Source of the DNA: JBBRMW01 sp038239365
GTDB lineage: Bacteria; Chloroflexota; Anaerolineae; Aggregatilineales; UBA2796
NCBI GenBank assembly: GCA_038239365.1
Contig: JBBSEU010000070.1
Span: 1 to 21,439, forward strand
Direction of reading: 5' to 3'
Length of the DNA: 21,439 nt
A model generated the notes under the pieces. It ran no database searches. It was not told the origin of the DNA and was given only the letters and a program-made list of their open reading frames with translations. Shown in pieces: positions 1 to 7,100 of this stretch (positions are counted from its first letter, which is position 1; every line of letters starts with the position of its first letter). A program made the translations under genes and the position numbers.

Positions 1-1
1 G

Positions 2-1669
2 CAGATTCCCTATCAGGATCGAAGCCAGATCGCCGGGGCACTCAACATGCCAGAGGAATCGATCCGGGTACGCGGCACATTGATCGGCGGCGGTTTTGGC
101 GGCAAAGAAGATATTGCCGGACAAATTCACGTCGCACTGCTGGCGCAGGTGACAGGCGTTCCGGTCAAGATGTTGTATTCGCGTCAGGAGTCGTTGGTTT
201 TTCATCCGAAGCGCCACGCCACCGTGATTCGCATGAAAACGGGCGCAACCCGCGATGGTCGACTCACAGCAGTACAGGCCGAACTTTATGGCGACGGCGG
301 TGCCTATGCCAGCCTTTCCGATAAGGTATTGACGCGCGCCACGACTCACGCCACCGGCCCATACATCGTCCCGAATGCCAAAATCGACTGCTATGCGATG
401 TACACCAATAATCCGGTCAGCGGCGCGTTTCGCGGCTTTGGCGTCACACAGTCGGCCTTTGCAGTTGAGCAAAACATGGACTTGCTGGCCGAAGCCTTGA
501 ATATCGATCCGCTTGAGTTCCGTCGCATCAATGCACAGCGCGTTGGGGCAACAACGGCCACTGGTCAACTACTGCGTGAAAGCGTCGGATTGCTCGACTC
601 ACTCGACAAAGTTTCCGAGACGATGAATGAGGATGGTGAATTCCGCTGGTCATGGCGCGAAGACACAAAAGCCTACGGTTGGGGCATCGCCTGCGCGTAC
701 AAAAATACCGGGTTAGGCGGCGGCGCACCCGATAAGGCTGGCGCGGAGATCGAAGCCTATGATGATGGCTCGTTTGAAGTGCGAACGTCTTCCGCCGATA
801 TGGGTCAGGGCTTGGTGATGGTCATCGCGCAGTGTGCCGCCGAAGAACTGGGCGTGCCGTATGAGCGTGTGCGCGTGCTTTTGAGCGATACCGACAAAAC
901 ACCCAACGGCGGCCCCACAACCGCTTCCCGCCAGACCTACGTTACAGGCAACGCCGCACGCATGGCCGCCAGTGAACTACGTCAGGCATTGGCACGCGTC
1001 GCCGCCGAACAGTTGGATGCGCCGCCCGAACGACTGCGTTTTGAAGAAGGGCTTATTCGCTACGAAGAACGCACGATTGAAGTAGGCGAAGTTGCCAAAG
1101 CGATGCGCCGTCAGGGATTGCAACCGCGCGTTCGGCACGAATATATGGCACCCAAAACGCAGGCGCTTGGCACAGGCGGCGATATGCACTTCGCATTCAG
1201 CTATGCGACTCAGGCCGCATTGGTAGAAGTCGATACGGAGACGGGTGAAGTTCGCTGTTTGAAAGTAGTCGCCGCCAATGATATTGGGCGCGCGATCAAC
1301 CCGTTGGCACTGCAAGGTCAGATCGAAGGCGGGATCGTGATGGGCATGGGGAACTGCCTGACCGAAGCGTTCATCACCGAAAAGGGACTGCCCTGGTCAC
1401 GCTTGCTGGCACGCTACAAAATGCCGAGTATCAAGCACACCCCGGAGATCATCTCACACATTATCGAAGCGCGAACCGCTGACGGCCCATACGGTGCTAA
1501 AGGCGTGGGTGAGATCGCCTCGATCAACACCACTCCGGCAATTGCCAACGCGATTGCCAATGCGATAGGCGTCCGCGTCTACAATTTGCCCGTCGATCAG
1601 GATGCCCTGCTACGCGCTATAAAATCCGGTCAAACAGAAGTTCATTCCGCGTGGCAGGACGTGCGCTAA
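2..1669 (+). CDS. Molybdenum hydroxylase large subunit (xanthine dehydrogenase/aldehyde oxidase family), 5'-truncated
   Basis: This is the C-terminal part of a molybdopterin-binding catalytic subunit that hydroxylates purines, aldehydes or aromatic N-heterocycles. The frame is open from base 2, so the gene begins before the window; the ATG at 47 is internal. Visible family motifs are GGGFGGKED, which binds the Mo-pterin dinucleotide, GAFRGFG, the SADMGQGL stretch, and near the C-terminus GAKGVGE, whose Glu is the expected catalytic base. It therefore looks competent. The FAD and 2Fe-2S subunits, if separate, would lie upstream outside the window. Substrate cannot be read from this fragment. 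It ends with TAA at 1667 and faces ssb convergently across a hairpin terminator. Family assignment is secure; xanthine dehydrogenase versus another hydroxylase is open. Confidence 0.93.
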   Translation, partial: QIPYQDRSQIAGALNMPEESIRVRGTLIGGGFGGKEDIAGQIHVALLAQVTGVPVKMLYSRQESLVFHPKRHATVIRMKTGATRDGRLTAVQAELYGDGGAYASLSDKVLTRATTHATGPYIVPNAKIDCYAMYTNNPVSGAFRGFGVTQSAFAVEQNMDLLAEALNIDPLEFRRINAQRVGATTATGQLLRESVGLLDSLDKVSETMNEDGEFRWSWREDTKAYGWGIACAYKNTGLGGGAPDKAGAEIEAYDDGSFEVRTSSADMGQGLVMVIAQCAAEELGVPYERVRVLLSDTDKTPNGGPTTASRQTYVTGNAARMAASELRQALARVAAEQLDAPPERLRFEEGLIRYEERTIEVGEVAKAMRRQGLQPRVRHEYMAPKTQALGTGGDMHFAFSYATQAALVEVDTETGEVRCLKVVAANDIGRAINPLALQGQIEGGIVMGMGNCLTEAFITEKGLPWSRLLARYKMPSIKHTPEIISHIIEARTADGPYGAKGVGEIASINTTPAIANAIANAIGVRVYNLPVDQDALLRAIKSGQTEVHSAWQDVR

Positions 1670-1673
1670 GAAC

Positions 1674-1707
1674 AATTCAGGGCGAACATCTCAGTTCGCC
1701 CTGAATT
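1674..1707. terminator. Bidirectional hairpin between convergent genes
   Basis: A perfect 14-bp inverted repeat (AATTCAGGGCGAAC at 1674-1687 and its complement at 1694-1707) encloses a 6-nt loop. It starts 4 nt after the hydroxylase stop codon and lies 43 nt beyond the ssb stop, so it can serve both converging genes. Neither side has a long T-run, so termination may rely on the stem or the signal may be imperfect. Confidence 0.75.
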
Positions 1708-1750
1708 CGGTTGTGTAGAACATGGCAGTTGATCGCCATGATCATTCAGC

Positions 1751-2197
1751 TCAGAATGGAATATCGTCCGGGTCTTCGTAGCCGCCGCCCTGAGTTTGGT
1801 TGCCAGCGCGCGCCCCCTTGCTGTTCCCGGCGGGTGCATAACTGGGTTCGGCCCCGCCACCTTCCATTTCGCCGCGAGAACTCAGGAACTTAAACTCACG
1901 CGCCGTCAATTCCAGAGAGGCTTGCGGCTGATTGTTCTTATCCATATAAGCGCGGGCTTCTACCTCGCCCGTCACCAGGATTTTCATCCCCTTCTTGACA
2001 TAGTTACCGGCCACTTCGGCTTGTTCGCGCCAAACCGAAACCTTGAACCACGTCGTTTTCTCTTTTTTGTCTTCGCCGCGTCCGGTAACTTTGCTCACGG
2101 CCACTGAGAAATCAGCAACCGCAATCCCTTGTGGTGTGTATCGAACTTCAGCATCACGGCCTACATTGCCGACAATTGTCACGAGTTGATAAGTCAT
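1751..2197 (-). CDS. ssb: Single-stranded DNA-binding protein SSB
   Basis: SSB of 148 aa, which binds single-stranded DNA during replication, recombination and repair. The N-terminal ~105 residues form the OB fold, with typical elements (VGNVGRDAEVRYTPQG, then TTWFKVSVW, then GMKILVTGEVEAR). A Gly/Ala/Gln-rich flexible linker follows, and the protein ends in the acidic tip DPDDIPF, which recruits partner proteins. Length is normal for a homotetrameric bacterial SSB, though on the short side. The ATG at 2197 is preceded by a clear AAGGAG and by its own near-consensus promoter, so it can be expressed independently of the response regulator and gatB upstream. It is the last gene of the minus-strand unit. 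Confidence 0.97.
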   Translation of the reverse strand: MTYQLVTIVGNVGRDAEVRYTPQGIAVADFSVAVSKVTGRGEDKKEKTTWFKVSVWREQAEVAGNYVKKGMKILVTGEVEARAYMDKNNQPQASLELTAREFKFLSSRGEMEGGGAEPSYAPAGNSKGARAGNQTQGGGYEDPDDIPF

Positions 2198-2228
2198 GTG
2201 AATAGCACTCCTTCAAACCAGTCGAAAT

Positions 2229-2257
2229 ATTATAGAACAAAAGTTTTATTTACGCAA
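2229..2257 (-). promoter_or_regulatory. Sigma-70-type promoter of ssb
   Basis: On the minus strand, TTGCGT (2252-2257) lies exactly 17 nt upstream of a perfect TATAAT (2229-2234). The -35 box starts directly after the response-regulator stop codon, and the -10 is about 31 nt from the ssb start. This is the best promoter match in the window. Confidence 0.8.
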
Positions 2258-2259
2258 CA

Positions 2260-2640
2260 TTATGACCCTTTCTGCTCACTTTTTTTGTTCAGCAGTTTGT
2301 TGATCGTATCCCGTAATTGCTTGATTTCGACGGGTTTGGCAAGCCACGCATCCGCCCCCAGCGAAGTCGCAATCCGCCGCACATCCGAATGCGCCGAAAC
2401 AACCAACACGGGCAAGTCCGCGATCTGTGGTGTTCCCCGGATGAATTGCAGTGCCGAGTCGCCCGATGCAGTGGGCATCATCAAGTCCAGCACAATCAGA
2501 TCGGGGCGATTCGTCAGGGCTTCACGGACGCCTGCCAGTCCGTCGGCCACCTCGGTTACGGTGTGTCCCATCGACTCCAACAGGTCAACCATCAACAGTC
2601 TTATATCTTCGGCATCTTCAACAACCAACACATGAGCCAT
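2260..2640 (-). CDS. Single-domain response regulator (CheY-like receiver)
   Basis: A 126-aa protein made only of a receiver domain, with no output domain. The acidic pocket (E8, D9), the phospho-acceptor D52 in VLDLMMP, the switch Ser82 in VVSAHS and the conserved K102-P103 are all present, so it should be phosphorylated by a histidine kinase. It probably works by protein-protein contact, as CheY/Spo0F-type regulators do. No kinase is encoded nearby, so its partner is unknown. The ATG at 2640 follows AGGAG and lies 25 nt after the gatB stop, suggesting co-transcription with gatB. The C-terminus is a short Lys/Ser-rich tail. Confidence 0.94.
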   Translation of the reverse strand: MAHVLVVEDAEDIRLLMVDLLESMGHTVTEVADGLAGVREALTNRPDLIVLDLMMPTASGDSALQFIRGTPQIADLPVLVVSAHSDVRRIATSLGADAWLAKPVEIKQLRDTINKLLNKKSEQKGS

Positions 2641-2665
2641 AGCGGACTCCTATTCCGTCTCCGAG

Positions 2666-4120
2666 CTATTCCGTCTTGCGCGCCACGAGTTCGTCATTCA
2701 ATACTTTTTGCACGACTTGTGGGTTCGCGCCCTTACCCACTTCGCGCATGACCGTACCCATCAACAGTTTGGCGACTTTTTCTTCGCCGTTCAAAAAACG
2801 CTGCACTTCTTTGGGGCTGGCATTCAACACACTCAGCACCTTTTCGCGGATCGGTGCTTCGTCGCTGACCTGAGCCAACCCTTGTGTTTTGACGATCTCA
2901 GCCGGATCGCCGCCTTCGGCAAAGAGGGTCTCCAATACCGTTTTCGCAGCATTATTGGTGATGATACCCGCATCCACCAATTTAATCAGACTTGCCAGCG
3001 CATTGGGTGACACTTTGATCTGGTTAATCGCTTCACGTTCCAGCCCGGCTTTGTTCATCAGCCGGAAAATTTCATTGATGACCCAGTTAGCAACTTTTTT
3101 GCCATCTGCGCCCGACGCTACCGTCGCCTCGAAATAATGACTGATCGCGCTTTCGGCGACTAGTACCGACGCATCATAGCGACTGAGTCCCGCCGCCATC
3201 AACCGATCTCGTTTGGCGTCGGGCAGTTCGGGCAGTTTAGCGCGTATTTGATCTACCCATTCCCGGCTGATCTCCAGGATCGGCAAATCCGGCTCCGGGA
3301 AGTAGCGGTAATCATCCTCATTTTCTTTGACGCGCTGTACCACCGTCGCCTGTCGCAGTTCGTCCCAGCCAAGTGTCGCCTGCTGAACCGTGCCGCCCAC
3401 AGTGTAGACCTTGCTCTGTCGCGTGATCTCGTGTTCGCTGGCACGGGTCATGCTGCGAATGCTGTTCAGGTTTTTCACTTCGGTGCGCGTGCGGAGTTCC
3501 GAACTGCCAACAGGCCGCACACTGATATTCGCCTCGAAGCGCAGCACACCTTTCGACATATCGCCGCTGTTCACACCCAGGTATTGCAAAATCGCGCGCA
3601 GCTTGCGGGCATACGCTTCGGCTTCTTCGGGTGTCTGAATATCCGGCTCAGAGACAATTTCGAGCAGCGGCACGCCCGAACGGTTGAAATCCATCAAACT
3701 GGTGCTGCCAACGTGCGTCGATTTACCCGTATCTTCTTCAAGGTGTGCGCGCCGAACCCGAATGCGCTTCGTTTTTCCATCGGGTAGATCAATATCAATC
3801 CAGCCGTTGCGGGCAATCGGCAGCCCATACTGACTGGTCTGGTAGCCTTTTGGCAAATCAGGATAAAAATAGCTTTTGCGCGCAAACTGATTGATCGGTT
3901 CGATCTGGCAGTTGAGCGCCAGTCCAACCATGATCGCAAACTCGACGGCCTGCTTGTTGATCACAGGCAGCATCCCCGGCATTCCCAGGCAGATCGGGCA
4001 CACGACGCTGTTGGGTGCCGCCGTCGTGCTATCGACTACCGCACAGCCGCAAAACATTTTGCTATGCGTTTCTAATTCGGCGTGGACTTCCAGGCCGATG
4101 ACAGGTTCATAAGTGGTCAA
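2666..4120 (-). CDS. gatB: Aspartyl/glutamyl-tRNA(Asn/Gln) amidotransferase subunit B
   Basis: GatB of 484 aa. With GatC and GatA it converts mischarged Glu-tRNA(Gln) and/or Asp-tRNA(Asn) to the correct amide-charged tRNA. The N-terminus carries the family signature YEPVIGLEVHAEL, followed by the zinc-type cysteine pattern (CGC, then CPICLGMPG), DFNRSGVPLLEIVSEPD, and YRYFPEPDLP. The C-terminal ~150 residues form the helical YqeY-like tRNA-binding domain. Length is normal. The best start is a TTG at 4120, preceded by GAGGA about 10 nt away; no in-frame ATG sits before the conserved motif. gatA and gatC are not in the window, so the complex is encoded at separate loci. It lies 24 nt after an unknown gene and 25 nt before a response regulator, on one minus-strand unit. 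Confidence 0.98.
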   Translation of the reverse strand: MTTYEPVIGLEVHAELETHSKMFCGCAVVDSTTAAPNSVVCPICLGMPGMLPVINKQAVEFAIMVGLALNCQIEPINQFARKSYFYPDLPKGYQTSQYGLPIARNGWIDIDLPDGKTKRIRVRRAHLEEDTGKSTHVGSTSLMDFNRSGVPLLEIVSEPDIQTPEEAEAYARKLRAILQYLGVNSGDMSKGVLRFEANISVRPVGSSELRTRTEVKNLNSIRSMTRASEHEITRQSKVYTVGGTVQQATLGWDELRQATVVQRVKENEDDYRYFPEPDLPILEISREWVDQIRAKLPELPDAKRDRLMAAGLSRYDASVLVAESAISHYFEATVASGADGKKVANWVINEIFRLMNKAGLEREAINQIKVSPNALASLIKLVDAGIITNNAAKTVLETLFAEGGDPAEIVKTQGLAQVSDEAPIREKVLSVLNASPKEVQRFLNGEEKVAKLLMGTVMREVGKGANPQVVQKVLNDELVARKTE

Positions 4121-4144
4121 TGCGGTCTAATCCTCAACTTGTGC

Positions 4145-4786
4145 CTATTCTTCACCCGGACGCCCGAACCGATAGGCGCGTCGTTTGGCATCCATCGTCT
4201 GGCTGAGCGCCGTATCATTGCGCGGACGCCAGGTAGTATGAATATCCTTGACGAAACTGGTCAGAATTTCATAGGCCATCAGGTCGAAATTCGTGCTTTC
4301 GATGTTATCCTGATTGCGCGGCCAGCCATAACCCCAGGCGAACCACGAGCCATCGGCAAAGATCAGAAAATCGTAAAACGACGTTTCACTTGGCTCATCT
4401 GCCCAGAAAGCCGCGATGCGCCCGCACGGTTCGCGGAACTTGGTAGAGTGGATACGCGCCTCATCACGCGGGTTCGGCCAGGCCGAGCCAACCAGCGGCA
4501 CAAAGATCACGCTCCAATCTTCGATGTAGATTTGAAGCGCCTGCCGCCAATCGCCCGCCGGGTGTGGGATGCGACGCGGCTTGCCAAAACCGGGGATACC
4601 CTGATCCTGGACACTCTGAATGCTTTTTTCAAAAGCCTCGAATAGAACGCCAGTGAATTCCTTGAGCAGCCTTTCGATTTTTTCGCGTTTGTCTTTTCGG
4701 TTTTGCAGCTCTTTTTTGAGCGCGAAAATCGGATGATCATCATCGTCATGCTGCGGCGGGCGGGGCAAAATTACCTGGTTAGCCAT
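4145..4786 (-). CDS. Conserved-looking protein of unknown function upstream of gatB
   Basis: I do not recognise this 213-aa protein. After a short N-terminus with an acidic cluster (HDDDDH), residues ~20-60 are strongly charged and helical (Lys/Glu/Arg-rich, coiled-coil-like). The remainder is a Trp/Tyr-rich globular segment (for example FLIFADGSWFAWGYGWPRN) without membrane spans or a signal peptide. The C-terminus is basic (DAKRRAYRFGRPGEE). The start is placed at the ATG at 4786, because AGAGG (4796-4800) lies 9 nt before it; an in-frame TTG at 4795 is too close to that site. It heads the unit with gatB (24 nt downstream), and a good promoter precedes it. A cytosolic role is inferred from the absence of export signals. 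Confidence 0.8.
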   Translation of the reverse strand: MANQVILPRPPQHDDDDHPIFALKKELQNRKDKREKIERLLKEFTGVLFEAFEKSIQSVQDQGIPGFGKPRRIPHPAGDWRQALQIYIEDWSVIFVPLVGSAWPNPRDEARIHSTKFREPCGRIAAFWADEPSETSFYDFLIFADGSWFAWGYGWPRNQDNIESTNFDLMAYEILTSFVKDIHTTWRPRNDTALSQTMDAKRRAYRFGRPGEE

Positions 4787-4795
4787 AGCGAACAA

Positions 4796-4800
4796 CCTCT
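4796..4800 (-). promoter_or_regulatory. Ribosome binding site that fixes the start at 4786
   Basis: AGAGG on the minus strand ends 9 nt before the ATG at 4786 and directly abuts the alternative TTG at 4795, which makes the ATG the more likely start. Confidence 0.6.
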
Positions 4801-4826
4801 GCGAACGGCGTGTTTTGTACGGAGTT

Positions 4827-4869
4827 GAGCGAACGCTCTAATTGTAGTACGGTATACGCCGCAGGGCAA
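4827..4869 (-). promoter_or_regulatory. Promoter with palindrome over the start point, driving the unknown gene-gatB unit
   Basis: On the minus strand, TTGCCC (4864-4869) is followed after 17 nt by TACAAT (4841-4846), a good housekeeping-type match. The predicted transcription start, about 7 nt further, falls inside an inverted repeat, GAGCG-TT-CGCTC (4827-4838). Such placement suits a repressor operator or a 5'-end mRNA hairpin. The function of the palindrome is inference. Confidence 0.65.
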
Positions 4870-4948
4870 TCATTTTTCTGCACATGGCCTTCACGCCAAA
4901 GCGATGTACACTCCTTTCCTATATCCTATACGAAACAGGAAGCATTAG

Positions 4949-5986
4949 ATGGCTCAGATACGTTTTGCGGTAATCGGCATTAATCATAATCACATTTATG
5001 GACAGATAAATTTGTTAGTGCGGGCAGGCGCGGCGTTCGTCGGCTATTACGTGAAAGAACCGGAACTCGTAGCCCCCTTTGCCGCCCAATACCCCGATAT
5101 TCCGGCGGCTGTCAGTGCTGAACAACTGCTTGAAGACCCGTCCATTCAGTTGATCGTCAGTGCCGGAATACCAGCAGATCGCGCGCCGCTGGGACTTCGC
5201 GTGATGCAGCACGGCAAAGATTACATGACCGATAAACCCGGCTTCACGACATTGAAACAACTGGCCGAAGTTCGGCGCGTGCAGGCCGAAACAGGCCGCA
5301 TCTACTCGATTTGTTTCAGCGAACGGCTGGAAAATCCGGCCACGATCCGCGCGGGCGAACTGGTTAAAGGTGGCGCAATTGGTCAGATCGTACAAACGAT
5401 AGGTACTGGCCCGCATCGCACCAATCTCCCGAATCGTCCCGAATGGTTTTTCCAGCGCGAACGCTATGGCGGCATTCTGTGTGATATTGCTTCGCATCAA
5501 ATGGATCAATTCTTGTTTTTCACCGGATCGACAGCAGCCCAGGTGGTAAGCGCCCAGGTTGGCAACTTCAAGCACCCGCAGTACCCCGAACTGGAAGATT
5601 TTGGTGATGTGATGCTGCGCGGAAATGGCGGTGTCGGTTATGTTCGCGTAGACTGGTACACGCCCGATGGTCTGGATACGTGGGGCGATGTTCGGTTGCT
5701 GATTCTGGGCACAGACGGCTATATCGAATTACGCAAAAATATCGATCTGGTCGGGCGGAGCGGCGGCCAGCATTTATTTTTAGTCGATAAAAAAGGGACC
5801 CAATATATCGACTGCAATGGCGGCGATCTGCCCTATGGTCGGCAGTTGATCGAAGATATTCTCAACCGAACCGAAACGGCCATGCCGCAGGCGCACGTAT
5901 TTTTGGCTTCCGAACTGGCCCTGACCGCCGAAGCACAGGCCACCCGATTGGGTCATCTCGTGCAAAACGCAGGAGGCAACCGTTAA
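4949..5986 (+). CDS. Gfo/Idh/MocA family oxidoreductase, variant motifs
   Basis: A 345-aa NAD(P)-dependent oxidoreductase of the Gfo/Idh/MocA family, acting on sugars, inositols or derivatives. Residues 1-120 form the Rossmann domain, but the nucleotide loop reads GINHNHIYG (residues 10-18) instead of the usual Gly-rich GxGxxG. The usual EKP is DKP (95-97), with the catalytic-type Lys96 retained. In the C-terminal alpha/beta domain D179 and H183 (DIASH) fit the D-x3-H active-site pattern. The ATG at 4949 has AGGA upstream. The stop codon overlaps the ATG of a second family member by 1 nt, so both are translationally coupled and probably act on the same pathway or as a complex. The substrate is not identifiable. 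Confidence 0.9.
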   Translation: MAQIRFAVIGINHNHIYGQINLLVRAGAAFVGYYVKEPELVAPFAAQYPDIPAAVSAEQLLEDPSIQLIVSAGIPADRAPLGLRVMQHGKDYMTDKPGFTTLKQLAEVRRVQAETGRIYSICFSERLENPATIRAGELVKGGAIGQIVQTIGTGPHRTNLPNRPEWFFQRERYGGILCDIASHQMDQFLFFTGSTAAQVVSAQVGNFKHPQYPELEDFGDVMLRGNGGVGYVRVDWYTPDGLDTWGDVRLLILGTDGYIELRKNIDLVGRSGGQHLFLVDKKGTQYIDCNGGDLPYGRQLIEDILNRTETAMPQAHVFLASELALTAEAQATRLGHLVQNAGGNR

Positions 5987-7092
5987 TGCCCGCCAATAAT
6001 TCTCTGCGCTATGTGCTGATCGGCGGTGGCGCGTCCATTGCCGCCACACACCTGATGGCGATTCGTCGGTTGCCGATCCAGATTGTGGGTTTATCCGATA
6101 TTGACCCGGTACGTGGCGAACCCCGTGCCCAGGAGATCGGCTGCCCGTTCTACACCGATACACAGGTCATGCTTGATACGCTGAAACCCGATGCTGCTGT
6201 GATTTGCACGCCGCATCCGTCGCATCCCGATCTGGCGATAGAATGCCTTCGACGCGGCATACACGTCCTTGTTGAAAAGCCGATGGCCGTTGATGTCGCC
6301 TCAGCGGATCGAATGGTCACGGAAGCCGAACGTTCCGGCAAGATCATGGCCGTCAACTTTCAACATCGTTTCCGGCCTGTCATAGAACGCGCTCACGCCT
6401 TGATTCAATCCGGCGCGTTGGGCGAACTGACGCGCGTGCTGGTTATCGAAAACTGGCTGCGAACGGCGGCCTATTATCGTTCGGCCAGTTGGCGCGGACG
6501 TTGGGACACCGAAGGCGGCGGTATCCTGATGAATCAAGCACCGCATACGCTCGATGTGCTGTGCCATCTAGTCGGGCTGCCAGAACGTTTATGGGGACGC
6601 ATCAGTACACGCTTCCATGCGATGGAGTGCGAAGACACAGCACAAGCCATGCTTGAATATGCCCATGATACACCCGGCTACCTGACCGCCAGTACCGTCG
6701 AAACAGGCGATCCGTGCCGCATTCAGATCATCGGGGATCGCGCCGGGTTAGAACTGCTCGGTGAAAAGCTGACGATCCGCACCTTCGATCCATCACTGCG
6801 CGAATTTATGCAGACCTCCCCCGACTTTTTCTCTACACCCGGAATATCCATTGAGGAAACCAACTATCCGCTCAATGAAAATGTAGGCAATCACTACGCC
6901 GTCCACAAAGATTTCCTCGAATCAATCCAAACCGGACGCACGCCGCGCTGTACCGGACGTGAGGCGCTCATGTCACTGGAACTGGCAAACGCCGTCTACT
7001 ATTCGAGTATGACCGGGCAGCCCGTCACCTTTCCGCTGGATCGGGCGGCCTACTCCGAGGTCTTGGAAAACCTGAAACAAACACATCACTAG
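5986..7092 (+). CDS. Gfo/Idh/MocA family oxidoreductase, classical motifs
   Basis: A 368-aa sugar or cyclitol dehydrogenase-type protein. The Rossmann nucleotide loop (YVLIGGGASIAATH), the EKP at 97-99 with K98, and the substrate-site segment GGGILMNQAPHTLD, containing N183 and H187 (N in place of the usual D), place it in the family. A strong AGGAGG at 5971-5976 lies 9 nt before the ATG, inside the upstream reading frame, and the start overlaps that gene's TAA by 1 nt. Unlike its partner it keeps the canonical cofactor and catalytic motifs, so the pair may have split roles (for example successive steps). The gene stops 8 nt before the end of the convergent serine hydrolase gene, with no hairpin between them. 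Confidence 0.94.
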   Translation: MPANNSLRYVLIGGGASIAATHLMAIRRLPIQIVGLSDIDPVRGEPRAQEIGCPFYTDTQVMLDTLKPDAAVICTPHPSHPDLAIECLRRGIHVLVEKPMAVDVASADRMVTEAERSGKIMAVNFQHRFRPVIERAHALIQSGALGELTRVLVIENWLRTAAYYRSASWRGRWDTEGGGILMNQAPHTLDVLCHLVGLPERLWGRISTRFHAMECEDTAQAMLEYAHDTPGYLTASTVETGDPCRIQIIGDRAGLELLGEKLTIRTFDPSLREFMQTSPDFFSTPGISIEETNYPLNENVGNHYAVHKDFLESIQTGRTPRCTGREALMSLELANAVYYSSMTGQPVTFPLDRAAYSEVLENLKQTHH

Positions 7093-7100
7093 CCTAAATG

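Noticed and set aside
3248..3787. A 179-codon plus-strand frame inside gatB.
   Set aside because: It is a shadow of the highly conserved gatB coding sequence.
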